Shown piece by piece: positions 17,803 to 25,779 of a DNA stretch of 64,000 nucleotides. The position numbers were made by a program, and so were the translations under genes. Below the pieces are notes generated by a model. That model was given only the letters and a program-made list of their open reading frames with translations, had not been told where the DNA came from and did no database searches. Source of the stretch: Amycolatopsis camponoti (GTDB lineage Bacteria > Actinomycetota > Actinomycetes > Mycobacteriales > Pseudonocardiaceae); the NCBI RefSeq assembly GCF_902497555.1, contig NZ_CABVGP010000004.1:124001-188000 (forward strand). Reading direction: 5' to 3'. Within the stretch, counting starts at the first letter, position 1. The number at the start of each line of letters is the position of its first letter.

Positions 17803-18479
17803 CCGAGCTCCTTCCAGGCCTGCTCGACGATCCCGGCGAGCTCTTGGGGGTCGTGGTTGCCTTCGGTGCCCAGGCTCCGCACCGCGACGGTCAAGCCGGG
17901 GCCGGTGCGCTGGCAGTTCAGGACGAAGGACTGGTCCGGGTCCGGGGTCGCGCCGGGCGCGGCCGGGGCGTTGTGCACCAGGCATTGCACGGCGCCGACG
18001 CTGACCAGCTCGGTGCCCGGCTTGGCCACGCCGAGGGCCTGGACGTCTTCGTACGGCGCGAACAGCTGCGGCGAGGGCGCGCGGACGGCGACCAGCTGGA
18101 AGGACCGCAGCAGCCGCTCGTCCTGGTAGTCCTGGACCACCGCTCCGGCGCCGCCGTAGGCCGCCGAGACCCGGGACGTCGTCTCTTGGTCGGTCTTGTC
18201 GATGCGGTCGATCGTCGCCTTGCCGCGCACGGAGTCGACCTTCGCGATCGCGTCCTGGGCGCGGCTGAGCCCGCCCAGGTTCGCCGGTGCGGCCAGTGCC
18301 TGCCCGCTCGGCCCGCCGAGCAGGCTCAGCGCCAGCCACGGCACGCCGACCAGGATCGCGCCCACGAGCACGCCGATCAGGCCGGCGACGACCGGCCGCC
18401 TGAGCGGCGGACGGGGTGCCGGGTGTGGCGGCCCGGACGGGGGTCCGGCCGGGAAGTCCTGCGAGTAGCCCTCGGTCAC
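17799..18479 (-). CDS. Membrane-anchored hypothetical protein
   Basis: 226 residues. A Pro-rich cytosolic N-terminus (about 30 residues) is followed by one hydrophobic helix (VVAGLIGVLVGAILVGVPWLALSLL region, about 30-55) and an extracytoplasmic domain of about 170 residues. That domain has two cysteines (QCLVHN and VLNCQRT) that could form a disulfide. I do not recognise the domain; it resembles in layout the many secreted or anchored hypothetical proteins of Pseudonocardiales. Start GTG at 18479. Translationally coupled to the acetyltransferase downstream. Confidence 0.65.
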   Translation of the reverse strand: MTEGYSQDFPAGPPSGPPHPAPRPPLRRPVVAGLIGVLVGAILVGVPWLALSLLGGPSGQALAAPANLGGLSRAQDAIAKVDSVRGKATIDRIDKTDQETTSRVSAAYGGAGAVVQDYQDERLLRSFQLVAVRAPSPQLFAPYEDVQALGVAKPGTELVSVGAVQCLVHNAPAAPGATPDPDQSFVLNCQRTGPGLTVAVRSLGTEGNHDPQELAGIVEQAWKELG

Positions 18480-18536
18480 CCGGGAATCGTGGCGCAGTCC
18501 GGTGCCTCCCGGGAAGGCAATTTCGCGGCCGGTTCG

Positions 18537-19427
18537 TCAGAGCAGGTGCGCGCGCCGCCAAATGCCCTCGGACCGGCCGCCGATCAGCCCCGCCTCGCGG
18601 AGGAACGGCACGATCTTCTCCGCCATCCACCGGCGCGTCTCGTGGAAGTGCGGGTTGGCGAGCGCCGCGGCCCGGCCTTCGCGCGCGTCGATCCCGACGC
18701 TGCGGTACACCCGCGGGTCGACCATGGCATCGACGACGCCGAACGCGACCAGCGCGGTCCGCAGCCGGTGCCGCTGCAGCGCCGCCTTCGACAGTTTCGG
18801 CGTCTCCCGCAGCACTTCCTCCTTGGCGAACCGGACGTGCCGGGCCTCCTCGACGACGTGGATGCGGTTGACCGAGCGGATCAGTGGCTGGATGCCGTCG
18901 TCGTCCATCATCGAGCGCTGCAGCCGGTCGGTGGTCTCCTCGGCGACGAGCACGCTGGCGAACATCGACGGCCCGGCGGCGGTCGCGCCGAACACCTTCG
19001 CGGCGCGGTGCACGACCTTCGGGACGCCGTAGCGCGGCACGCCGAGCCGGTCGGCGGTGCGGGCGAACATCACCGAGTGGCGGGTCTCGTCGCCGATCTC
19101 GGTCATGGCGTACTGCGCGTGCTCGGTGCGCGCGTCGAGGTCGAAGACGTACCGGGCGAGCAGCTGCATCAGGACGATCTCGAACCAGAGGCCGACGCTC
19201 ATGATGCTGGCGATCTCGTGCTTGGACAGCTCGATCCGCTGCTCCGGCGTCAGCCGCGCCCACAGGTCGGTGCCGTAGAGGGAGACGCGCTCCAGCGGCA
19301 TGTACGCCTTGCCCTCGGCCAGCGGGGCGGTCCAGTCGATGTCGACGTACGGGTCGTAGGAGTTCTTCGCGGAGCTTTTGAGCAGGCGAGCCGCGGTGAC
19401 GTCCCGGTCCTGGGCCTCGACGCCCAT
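18537..19427 (-). CDS. AurF-like diiron oxygenase
   Basis: 296 residues from the ATG at 19427, five bases after GGAGG; an upstream ATG adds nine residues without a ribosome site. It is an all-helical protein with carboxylate/His pairs of a ferritin-like diiron centre: E71 in SKHEIASIM, ExxH in EIGDETRH (E114, H117), and EEARH further on. These match the family of p-aminobenzoate N-oxygenase AurF, which oxidises aryl amines to nitro groups. Many members have unknown substrates. A TetR gene lies divergently 86 bases away with a palindrome between them, suggesting local control. Confidence 0.78.
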   Translation of the reverse strand: MGVEAQDRDVTAARLLKSSAKNSYDPYVDIDWTAPLAEGKAYMPLERVSLYGTDLWARLTPEQRIELSKHEIASIMSVGLWFEIVLMQLLARYVFDLDARTEHAQYAMTEIGDETRHSVMFARTADRLGVPRYGVPKVVHRAAKVFGATAAGPSMFASVLVAEETTDRLQRSMMDDDGIQPLIRSVNRIHVVEEARHVRFAKEEVLRETPKLSKAALQRHRLRTALVAFGVVDAMVDPRVYRSVGIDAREGRAAALANPHFHETRRWMAEKIVPFLREAGLIGGRSEGIWRRAHLL

Positions 19428-19448
19428 GGTGGCCTCCGGAAGTAGGGG

Positions 19449-19461
19449 GTACATGCTGTAC
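19449..19461. promoter_or_regulatory. Candidate TetR operator between the diiron and TetR genes
   Basis: GTACA-TGC-TGTAC is a perfect inverted repeat in the 86-base divergent promoter region. It overlaps where the diiron-gene promoter would lie. The assignment rests on symmetry and position. Confidence 0.5.
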
Positions 19462-19513
19462 TAGCTACTTCGGGAGCGTACACGCCCTCGCGGGCGCTGA
19501 GTAGGCTTCCGTC

Positions 19514-20161
19514 GTGACCAAGGTCGACGGACGGGCGACGCGGTGGGCGGGCCAGCAGGAACGGCGCCGCGCCGAGTTCGTCGACGCGGCCCTCGAAGCG
19601 ATCGCCGAGCACGGCCCGGACGTCTCGACCGAGCAGATCGCCGAGCGCGCCGGCGTGGCCAGGACGCGGCTGTACAAGCACTTCGACGGCGCGTCCGACC
19701 TCCAGCGGGCGATCGCCGAGCGCGCGGCCGAGCTGGTGACGGCCGAGCTGGAGCCGCTCTGGCACCCGTCGGGCTCGCCGAACGAGATGATCTCGACGGT
19801 GATCGCGACGCACCTGCGCTGGCTGACCGAGCACGTCCCCCTGCACCGGTACCTGACGCGCGCGGCGCCGGGACCGGTGGACGTCCGCGGCACGATCGCC
19901 CGCCACCTCAGCCGGCTGCTCACCGGCTACCTGACGGCGTTCGGCCTGGACCCGGCCCCGGGGGACACGATCGCGTTCGGCCTGGTCGGCTACGTCGAGT
20001 CGGCGACGACCCGCTGGCTCGACCACCCGGGCACGCTGAGCCTGGAGCAGCTGACCGGCCAGCTGAGCGGCACGATCTGGGCGATGCTCGACCACACGCT
20101 CCGGGCGGGCGGGGTCGAGCTGGACCCGGACCGGCCGCTGCCCTTGCCGGAGGGGCTTTAG
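19514..20161 (+). CDS. TetR-family transcriptional regulator
   Basis: 215 residues. The helix-turn-helix is STEQIAERAGVARTRLYKHFD (about residues 38-58), classical for TetR. The rest is a helical ligand-binding domain containing a TetR_C-type region (TTRWLDHPGTLSLEQLTGQLSGTIWAML). It is divergent from the AurF-like diiron gene, which it probably represses. Its stop overlaps the stop of the convergent DNA polymerase IV gene by 3 bases. Confidence 0.85.
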   Translation: MTKVDGRATRWAGQQERRRAEFVDAALEAIAEHGPDVSTEQIAERAGVARTRLYKHFDGASDLQRAIAERAAELVTAELEPLWHPSGSPNEMISTVIATHLRWLTEHVPLHRYLTRAAPGPVDVRGTIARHLSRLLTGYLTAFGLDPAPGDTIAFGLVGYVESATTRWLDHPGTLSLEQLTGQLSGTIWAMLDHTLRAGGVELDPDRPLPLPEGL

Positions 20162-21183
20162 TCCTCCCTGAGGAACTCCGCCCGCACACCGAGCAGCCGC
20201 ACCGCTCGGGTCAGCTCGAACATCGCCAGTACCTCCTGCGCCGCGCGGTCGATCTCGCCGGCGTCCGACGTCGGCTCGGGGAGGGTGATGCTGTGCGTGT
20301 GGGTCAGGAACGGCACGAACCGCACCTTCACCGCGACTCGCGCCGCCGGCCGGCCTTCGTCGAGGACGTCCTGGGACACGCGCTTGGCCAGCGCCGACAC
20401 CTCCGCCGCCATCTCCGCCGGATCGGTGAGGTCGCGCTGGAACGTCGTCTCGCGGCTGCGGGAGCGGGCCACGTACGGCGTCGCGCTCACCTCCGCATCG
20501 CTGATGCCGCCGCCGAGCAGGCGCAGCCACGGGCCGGTCTTCGGGCCGAACCGGGCGGCCAGCGCCGCGGCGTCCGCGCCCGCGAGGTCCAGGACGGTGT
20601 GGATGCCCAGCTCGGCGAGCTTCTTGGTGGTCTTGCCGCCGATGCCCCACAGCGCGTCGGTCGGGCGCGAAGCCATGACCTCCCACCAGTTCGCCTGGGT
20701 CAGCCGGAAGATCCCGCCCGGCTTGCCGAACCCGGTGGCGAGCTTGGCGCGCAGCTTGTTGTCGCCGATCCCGACCGCGCACGACAGCCCCGTCTCGCGC
20801 GCCACGGCGTCTTTGATCGAGACGGCCAGCGCCTCCGGGTCGTCGGTCTCCGCGCCGACGAACGCCTCGTCCCAGCCCAGCACCTCCACGACGACGGGGA
20901 GTTCCCGCACCGCGGCCATCACGTGCTCGGACACCTCGAGGTAGGCCGGCGGGTCACTGGGCAGGAAGACGGCGTCCGGGCAGCGCTTGGCGGCGATCCG
21001 CAGCGGCATGCCGGACTGGATCCCGAACTCGCGGGCCTCGTACGACGCGGTCGCGACGACGGCGCGTTCGGTCGGGTCGCCGTTGCCGCCGACCACCACG
21101 GGCTTCCCGCGCAGCTCCGGCCGACGGGCGATCTCGACCGCGGCGATGAACTGGTCGAGGTCGACGTGCAGGACCCACTTCAC
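20158..21183 (-). CDS. dinB: DNA polymerase IV (Y-family)
   Basis: 341 residues from the GTG at 21183, the only start that puts KWVLHVDLDQFIAAVE at the N-terminus. That segment carries the first catalytic Asp, and GWDEAFV supplies the second Asp-Glu pair. Fingers residues ATASYEAREFGIQSGMP, the thumb/HhH GIGGKTTKKLAELGI and a C-terminal little-finger domain follow. The protein bypasses DNA lesions with low fidelity. It lacks an obvious C-terminal beta-clamp tail of the QLxLF kind. No LexA box is evident in the 23 bases before the next gene. Confidence 0.9.
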   Translation of the reverse strand: MKWVLHVDLDQFIAAVEIARRPELRGKPVVVGGNGDPTERAVVATASYEAREFGIQSGMPLRIAAKRCPDAVFLPSDPPAYLEVSEHVMAAVRELPVVVEVLGWDEAFVGAETDDPEALAVSIKDAVARETGLSCAVGIGDNKLRAKLATGFGKPGGIFRLTQANWWEVMASRPTDALWGIGGKTTKKLAELGIHTVLDLAGADAAALAARFGPKTGPWLRLLGGGISDAEVSATPYVARSRSRETTFQRDLTDPAEMAAEVSALAKRVSQDVLDEGRPAARVAVKVRFVPFLTHTHSITLPEPTSDAGEIDRAAQEVLAMFELTRAVRLLGVRAEFLRED

Positions 21184-21206
21184 GAGGCCCAGTGTGCCCC
21201 AGGACG

Positions 21207-21470
21207 TCAGACGCGGTGGCGCGCCACGTGGGTCCAGACGGTGCCGGTGAGGGCGAGGATCCCGCAGAGCGTGACCCCCGGGTCGGGCAAGATCAACCCC
21301 AGGACCAGCAGCGTCACGGCGACGACGTCGACGGCGATCAGCAGGGCGCTCCGGAGCGCGCGCGACTTCGGGCGCTTGCCCTCGCGCAGGGCGGTGGCCA
21401 GGTCGGGGTCGGTGACCTCGAGGTTCCGCTCGATCTTCTCGAGCTCGGTGCGATCGTGGTGACTGAGCAT
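21207..21470 (-). CDS. DUF3040 small membrane protein
   Basis: 87 residues. The N-terminal LSHHDRTELEKIERNLEVTDPDLA is the DUF3040 signature; two hydrophobic helices follow (about 43-62 and 66-82). It is a common actinobacterial membrane protein of unknown role. It precedes dinB on the same strand by 23 bases and may share a transcript. The ATG at 21470 is placed by the family N-terminus. Confidence 0.85.
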   Translation of the reverse strand: MLSHHDRTELEKIERNLEVTDPDLATALREGKRPKSRALRSALLIAVDVVAVTLLVLGLILPDPGVTLCGILALTGTVWTHVARHRV

Positions 21471-21616
21471 CGGGGTACTCCTTCGGCGCCGAACCCGCCG
21501 TGTCGCCGTAGCGAATACCCAATCGTCCTCCCGGCTAACCGCCAAACGTCTTCTTATTTCGTGCTTTTCGCTGCTCCGACCGGGTGATCCGCGCTCCGTG
21601 ACCGCCCGGGAGCGCG

Positions 21617-21672
21617 TTAGGTTCGCCTGACACGAGGCCGGTCAGGCCGGCTTCGCGCCGGTCGAAGCCGGT
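21617..21672 (+). promoter_or_regulatory. Possible iron-box-like site and inverted repeat upstream of the MetE-like gene
   Basis: TTAGGTTCGCCTGAC at 21617 matches the left half and core of actinobacterial IdeR/DmdR iron boxes, but the right half is poor. Downstream, GCCGGCTTCG and CGAAGCCGGT (21646-21655, 21663-21672) form a 10-base stem. I found no cobalamin-riboswitch motifs here. Weak evidence. Confidence 0.25.
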
Positions 21673-21699
21673 CAGGACCTTCAAGCAGCGGAGGACTCC

Positions 21700-22758
21700 A
21701 TGACCTTGCCGACCGAACCGATCGGCAGCATTCCCCGTCCCGGCTACCTGATCGACGGGCTCGGCGCGTTCGCCGCCGGACGGATCGACGCCGCCGCGCT
21801 CGCCGAGCTGGAGAGCCGCGCCCTCGCGGACACGCTCAGCCGGTTCGAAGAGACGGGGTCGCCGGTCGTGTCCGACGGCGAACAGGGCAAGCCGAGCTTC
21901 GCGACCTACCCGCTGGCCGGGCTGACCGCGCTGGCGCCGGACGGCGTCGTCATCCCGTTCGCCGACGGGCACACCCGGCAGCTGCCGCGGCTGACCGCGG
22001 GCCCGTTCCGCTACGCGACGCACGCCGACGAGTACCTGACGCGGGCGAAGGCGCTCACGGACAAGCCGGTCAAGCAGGCCGTGATCGCCGCGTCCGCGAT
22101 CTCGCTGATCTACCCGGCCGACGGCATCGACGGGTACCCGCAGGAGCAGTTCGTCGCGGACTTGGTGAACGAGGCGGAGGCCGACATCCGGCGCAGCCTC
22201 GACGCCGGGGCACACGCGGTGCAGATCGACTTCACCGAGGGGCGGCTGTCGCTGAAGCTGGACCCGTCCGGCGGGCTGCTGCGGCAGTTCGTCGAGCTCA
22301 ACAACGCTGTGCTCCAGCGGTTCACGGCGGAGGAGCGCGCGAAGATCGGCGTCCACACCTGCCCGGGCGGCGACCAGGACTCCGTGCACAGCCTCGACGT
22401 CGACTACGCGGACCTGCTGCCGGAGCTGTTCCGGCTGGAGGCGGGGAACTTCTACGTCCAGCTGGCGAGCGAGGCCGACCCGGCTCGCGCGCTGCAGGTG
22501 ATCGCCGATCACCTGCGGGCGGACCAGCGGATCTTCGTCGGGGTGATCGACCCGATCGACCCGCGGGTGGAGACGCCGGAGGAGGTCCGCGACCGCGTGC
22601 TCACGGCGGCGAAGTACCTGCCGGCCGATCGGCTCGGCACCTGCGACGACTGCGGGTTCTCGCCGTTCGCGGACGACACGTCGACCTCCCGCGACATCGC
22701 GTTCGCGAAGATCCGGGCCCGGGTGGAGGGCACCCGCCTGGCGGCCGAAGCGCTGTGA
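21700..22758 (+). CDS. MetE-like cobalamin-independent methyltransferase (C-terminal catalytic barrel)
   Basis: 352 residues, equal to the catalytic barrel of MetE without its N-terminal half. Zinc ligands appear as GVHTCPGG (His, Cys) and late GTCDDCGFSPF (Cys); the start region EPIGSIPRPGYL is typical of the short MetE-like group. Short homologues transfer methyl or related groups to thiols, and some act in coenzyme M or core methionine synthesis. The methyl donor and acceptor are unknown here. GGAGG precedes the ATG. The ahcY gene nearby belongs to the same methyl cycle, but the two are not in one operon. Confidence 0.82.
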   Translation: MTLPTEPIGSIPRPGYLIDGLGAFAAGRIDAAALAELESRALADTLSRFEETGSPVVSDGEQGKPSFATYPLAGLTALAPDGVVIPFADGHTRQLPRLTAGPFRYATHADEYLTRAKALTDKPVKQAVIAASAISLIYPADGIDGYPQEQFVADLVNEAEADIRRSLDAGAHAVQIDFTEGRLSLKLDPSGGLLRQFVELNNAVLQRFTAEERAKIGVHTCPGGDQDSVHSLDVDYADLLPELFRLEAGNFYVQLASEADPARALQVIADHLRADQRIFVGVIDPIDPRVETPEEVRDRVLTAAKYLPADRLGTCDDCGFSPFADDTSTSRDIAFAKIRARVEGTRLAAEAL

Positions 22759-22764
22759 CGGCCG

Positions 22765-22788
22765 GAGGGCCCGCCCCGGCGGGCCCTC
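22765..22788. terminator. Bidirectional hairpin between convergent genes
   Basis: GAGGGCCCGC (22765-22774) and GCGGGCCCTC (22779-22788) pair perfectly over a 4-base loop. It lies between the MetE-like stop and the LysE-family stop and overlaps the latter by two bases. Confidence 0.75.
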
Positions 22789-23419
22789 ACGCCGCTTCGG
22801 CGGCGACCTTCACCCCGAGCGCGACGAGCACGCTGCCGAGGACGGCGTCGAGCCCCCGACGGACGCGTCCGTCACCGAAGAACCGCTTCAACGCGCCGAC
22901 CACGAGGGCGAGCGCCCCGAACCACAGGACCGTGCCGGCGGTCGCGATGGTGGCGAGCTCGAGCGTCTGCAGGGTGGAGCCGCCCGCGGGCAGGAACTGG
23001 GGGAGCAGGGCGAGGAAGTAGACGGCGACCTTGGGGTTGAGCAAGTTGGTGAACAGCCCCTGCCGGAAGGCGGCACCGGCCGCGAGCGGCGGGGCGTCCC
23101 CGGCGTCGCCGAGGTCCCGGTATTCGCCGCGGCGCACGGCCAGCCAGGCTTTGACCCCGAGGAAGACGAGGTAGCCGGCGCCGACGAGCTTGACGACGCT
23201 GAAGGCGACGGCCGACGCGGTCAGCACGGCGGCGACCCCGAAGGCGATGGCGACGACCCAGGCGAAGACCCCGAGCGAGATCCCGGCCCCGGCGGCGATC
23301 CCGGCCCGTCGCCCACCGGTCAGGGAGGACCGGGTGACGACGACGAAGTCGGGCCCGGGCGACATCGCCCCGAGGACGACGACCAGCAGGAACGACGCGG
23401 CGGTGGTCCCGGGGATCAT
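22787..23419 (-). CDS. LysE/RhtB-family amino-acid or metabolite exporter
   Basis: 210 residues with six hydrophobic segments. It has the family N-terminus FLLVVVLGAMSPGPDFVVVTRSSLTGGRRAGIAAGAGISLG and the mid-protein LFTNLLNPKVAVYFLALLPQFL, both diagnostic. LysE/RhtB proteins export basic amino acids, homoserine or threonine; the substrate is not deducible. Start ATG at 23419. It is divergent from ribA with 158 bases between. Confidence 0.88.
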   Translation of the reverse strand: MIPGTTAASFLLVVVLGAMSPGPDFVVVTRSSLTGGRRAGIAAGAGISLGVFAWVVAIAFGVAAVLTASAVAFSVVKLVGAGYLVFLGVKAWLAVRRGEYRDLGDAGDAPPLAAGAAFRQGLFTNLLNPKVAVYFLALLPQFLPAGGSTLQTLELATIATAGTVLWFGALALVVGALKRFFGDGRVRRGLDAVLGSVLVALGVKVAAEAA

Positions 23420-23521
23420 GGCTCGAGGATACGACGTGACGTAACCGGTTTTCGGGGCCGATCGGGAAGATCCGGTGATCCTCCGGTGTTGGCCCCAGTG
23501 ATGTTCGGCGCGATCACCGAT

Positions 23522-23535
23522 GTTCGAATTTGAAC
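23522..23535. promoter_or_regulatory. AT-rich near-palindrome in the lysE-ribA divergent region
   Basis: GTTCGAATTTGAAC is symmetric except for one pair and stands out in the GC-rich background 43 bases before ribA. It could be an operator or part of a promoter. There is no FMN riboswitch in this leader. Confidence 0.3.
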
Positions 23536-23577
23536 TTCCGGTAGGGTCGATCACGTGGGCGATCCCAGGGAGAAAGC

Positions 23578-24183
23578 ATGACGGCCGAGGTGCGGACGCG
23601 GGTGCGGATCCCGCTGCGACTCCACGGCGGCGTCGCCGTCGACGCCGAGGCCGTCACCTTCCGGGGTCTGGCCGACGGAGGCGAGCACCTCGCCTTCGTC
23701 CTCGGCACTCCCGGGGACGTGCCGCTGGTGCGGCCGCACTCAGAATGCCTCACCGGGGACGTCTTCGGCTCCGCGCGCTGTGATTGCGGGCCTCAGCTGG
23801 CCGAGGCCGTCGAGCGGATCTCCGAGGCCGGCGGCTACCTGCTCTACCTGCGTCAGGAAGGCCGGGGGATCGGCCTCTACAACAAGCTCGACGCGTACGC
23901 GCTGCAAGACCAGGGCCTCGACACCTACGCCGCCAACGCCGCGCTCGGCCTGCCCGAGGACGCCCGCGACTACGCCGTCGCCGCGCAGATGCTCGAAGCG
24001 CTGGGGGTCACCGAGGTGGACCTGCTGTCGAACAACCCAGACAAGGCCGCCCAGCTGCGCAAAGCCGGGATCGCCGTGCGCGAGCAGGTGCCGACCGGGG
24101 TCTTCGCCACCGAGAACAACGTCCGGTACCTCCGCGCGAAGGCCGAGCAGACCGGGCACACCCTGCCCGGGTTGGCCAGCTAG
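23578..24183 (+). CDS. ribA: GTP cyclohydrolase II
   Basis: 201 residues. This enzyme opens GTP to start riboflavin synthesis. Zinc ligands are in [15 protein letters not shown], the active-site segment is [20 protein letters not shown], and the nucleotide-recognition part [17 protein letters not shown] is present. It is the stand-alone form, not fused to RibB. No other riboflavin gene is adjacent, so it may support a local flavin demand (flavoprotein at 25780) or be a second copy. AGGGAG precedes the ATG. The stop overlaps the convergent marR stop. Confidence 0.93.
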   Translation: MTAEVRTRVRIPLRLHGGVAVDAEAVTFRGLADGGEHLAFVLGTPGDVPLVRPHSECLTGDVFGSARCDCGPQLAEAVERISEAGGYLLYLRQEGRGIGLYNKLDAYALQDQGLDTYAANAALGLPEDARDYAVAAQMLEALGVTEVDLLSNNPDKAAQLRKAGIAVREQVPTGVFATENNVRYLRAKAEQTGHTLPGLAS

Positions 24184-24713
24184 GCGAGCCGCTGGGCCGC
24201 CGCGGCCACCGGGCTCGTGGTGAGCTTCTCCAGCAGTCCGATCAGGACTGTCTGCTCCGACGGCGTCAGCGACGCCGCCCACTCCTTCTCGCGCGCGTTG
24301 TGCGCCTGGTACGCGTCGGTCACCGCCGAGTGGCCCCCCTCGGTCAGGGCGAGCCGGACGGCCCGTCGATCGCTGGGGACCTGCGTGCGGGTCACCAGGC
24401 CGTCGCGCTCCAGGGTCTTGACCAGGGCCGACACCGCCGCGCGGCTCATCCCGGCCAGGCGCGCCGCGTGGCGGGACTCCTGCGGGCCGGCCAGCCACAG
24501 CACGAACAGCACCCGGAACCCGCCCCAGCTCAGGCCGCGCGGCCGGTGCACCGTCGACTCCCAGTCGTACACCAGCGCGCCCGCCAGCCGGTGCAGCGTG
24601 AGGCCGAGGCGCATCGCGACGGGGTCGGTGGCCGGCAGCTCCGCCTTCGTCTTCCCGATCGCGTAGTCGACGAACGAGAGGTAGTCGAGGTCTTCGGCCG
24701 GTCGGTCGGTCAT
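24180..24713 (-). CDS. MarR-family regulator
   Basis: 177 residues. The winged helix-turn-helix is visible as [49 protein letters not shown], with the wing [10 protein letters not shown] typical of MarR. It is divergent from an MBL hydrolase/flavin monooxygenase pair; a strong palindrome lies between them. Such regulators usually bind phenolic ligands, which fits the aromatic-hydroxylase type of the target. The gene ends against ribA. Confidence 0.88.
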   Translation of the reverse strand: MTDRPAEDLDYLSFVDYAIGKTKAELPATDPVAMRLGLTLHRLAGALVYDWESTVHRPRGLSWGGFRVLFVLWLAGPQESRHAARLAGMSRAAVSALVKTLERDGLVTRTQVPSDRRAVRLALTEGGHSAVTDAYQAHNAREKEWAASLTPSEQTVLIGLLEKLTTSPVAAAAQRLA

Positions 24714-24774
24714 GCGGCCCAGATTAGGCGAAGGGGTTCCGCGCGCCGGTGCGGCGGGTTAGTGTGACCGGCGA

Positions 24775-24796
24775 GATAGTCAAACCTTTGACGATC
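24775..24796. promoter_or_regulatory. MarR operator candidate
   Basis: GATAGTCAAA and TTTGACGATC face each other around CC, with one mismatch in 10 paired positions. The inner GTCAAACCTTTGAC is perfect. It lies in the 99-base region between marR and the MBL hydrolase gene, just upstream of the hydrolase ribosome site AGGAG, so a bound regulator would block both promoters. Confidence 0.7.
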
Positions 24797-24812
24797 ATGA
24801 GGAGCGCTCGCC

Positions 24813-25775
24813 GTGACGAAGAAAGCCTTCGCCTCTTCGGCCGACCTGGCGGAGAAAGCGCAGACCCTGGAAGTCCTGGACGACGGCGTCTACGCGCTGA
24901 CCGCCGAAGGCGACCCCAACATCGGCGCGATCGAGGGCGAGGACTTCCTCGTCTGCTTCGAGGCGCTGGCCACGCCGGTCGCCGCGGGCGAATGGCTCGC
25001 GAAACTCCGCGAGCACACCGACAAACCCGTGCGCTACCTGGTCTTGAGCCACTACCACGCGGTGCGCGTGCTGGGCGCGTCGGCGTTCGACGCCGACGTG
25101 ATCGTCGCGCACGAGAACACCCGGGCCCTGGTCGCCGAGCGCGGCAAGGAGGACTGGGAGAGCGAGTTCGGCCGGATGCCGCGGCTGGCGAAGGCCGCGG
25201 ACTCGGTGCCGGGCCTGACCTGGCCGACGCTGACCTTCTCCGACCGGCTCACCATCGACCTCGGCGGCGACCGCGGCGACCTGGTCCTCCAGTACTGCGG
25301 CCGCGGCCACACCGAGGGCGACATCGTGGCCTGGCTGCCGCGGCGGAAGATCCTCTACGCCGGCGACCTCGTGGAAGCCGAAGCCGCGCTGTACACCGGC
25401 GACGCGTTCCACCGCGAATGGGCATCGTCCACTTTGGACCGCGTCGGCGCCTTCGGGGCCGAGACACTGATCGGCGGCCGCGGCGGGGTGAGCCGGGGAG
25501 CGAAGGCGGTCGAGGCCGCCATCGCGCAGACCCGCCACTTCCTGGACACGATGATCCGCGAGGTCGGCGCGGCGCGGGACGCCGGCGGGACGCTCAAGGA
25601 CGCCTTCGAACGGACCCACGCGGCGCTCGTCGGGCAGTACGGCCAGTGGCCGATCTTCGAGCACTGCCTGCCCTTCGACGTCTCGCGGCTGTGGGACGAG
25701 CTGGGCGGCATCGAGCGGCCGGTGGTGTGGACCGCCGAACGCGACCGCGAAGTCTGGGACCAGCTGCAGGACTGA
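24813..25775 (+). CDS. MBL-fold metallo-hydrolase
   Basis: 320 residues from the GTG at 24813 with GAGGAG upstream. The metallo-beta-lactamase fold is shown by SHYHAVRVLGA, a variant of the HxHxDH motif in which the Asp-His pair is replaced by Val-Arg, then CGRGHTEGDIVAWLP and ILYAGDLVEAEA. The altered motif means that the second metal site is probably lost or changed, as in a known subgroup of the family. It is the first gene of a MarR-controlled pair, 4 bases before the monooxygenase. The substrate may be a thioester or lactone produced by that enzyme; this is inference. Confidence 0.8.
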   Translation: MTKKAFASSADLAEKAQTLEVLDDGVYALTAEGDPNIGAIEGEDFLVCFEALATPVAAGEWLAKLREHTDKPVRYLVLSHYHAVRVLGASAFDADVIVAHENTRALVAERGKEDWESEFGRMPRLAKAADSVPGLTWPTLTFSDRLTIDLGGDRGDLVLQYCGRGHTEGDIVAWLPRRKILYAGDLVEAEAALYTGDAFHREWASSTLDRVGAFGAETLIGGRGGVSRGAKAVEAAIAQTRHFLDTMIREVGAARDAGGTLKDAFERTHAALVGQYGQWPIFEHCLPFDVSRLWDELGGIERPVVWTAERDREVWDQLQD

Positions 25776-25779
25776 AGCG

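Noticed and set aside
21541..21699. Cobalamin riboswitch before the MetE-like gene
   Set aside because: No B12-box or kissing-loop core was found; only a simple stem and a weak iron-box-like sequence.
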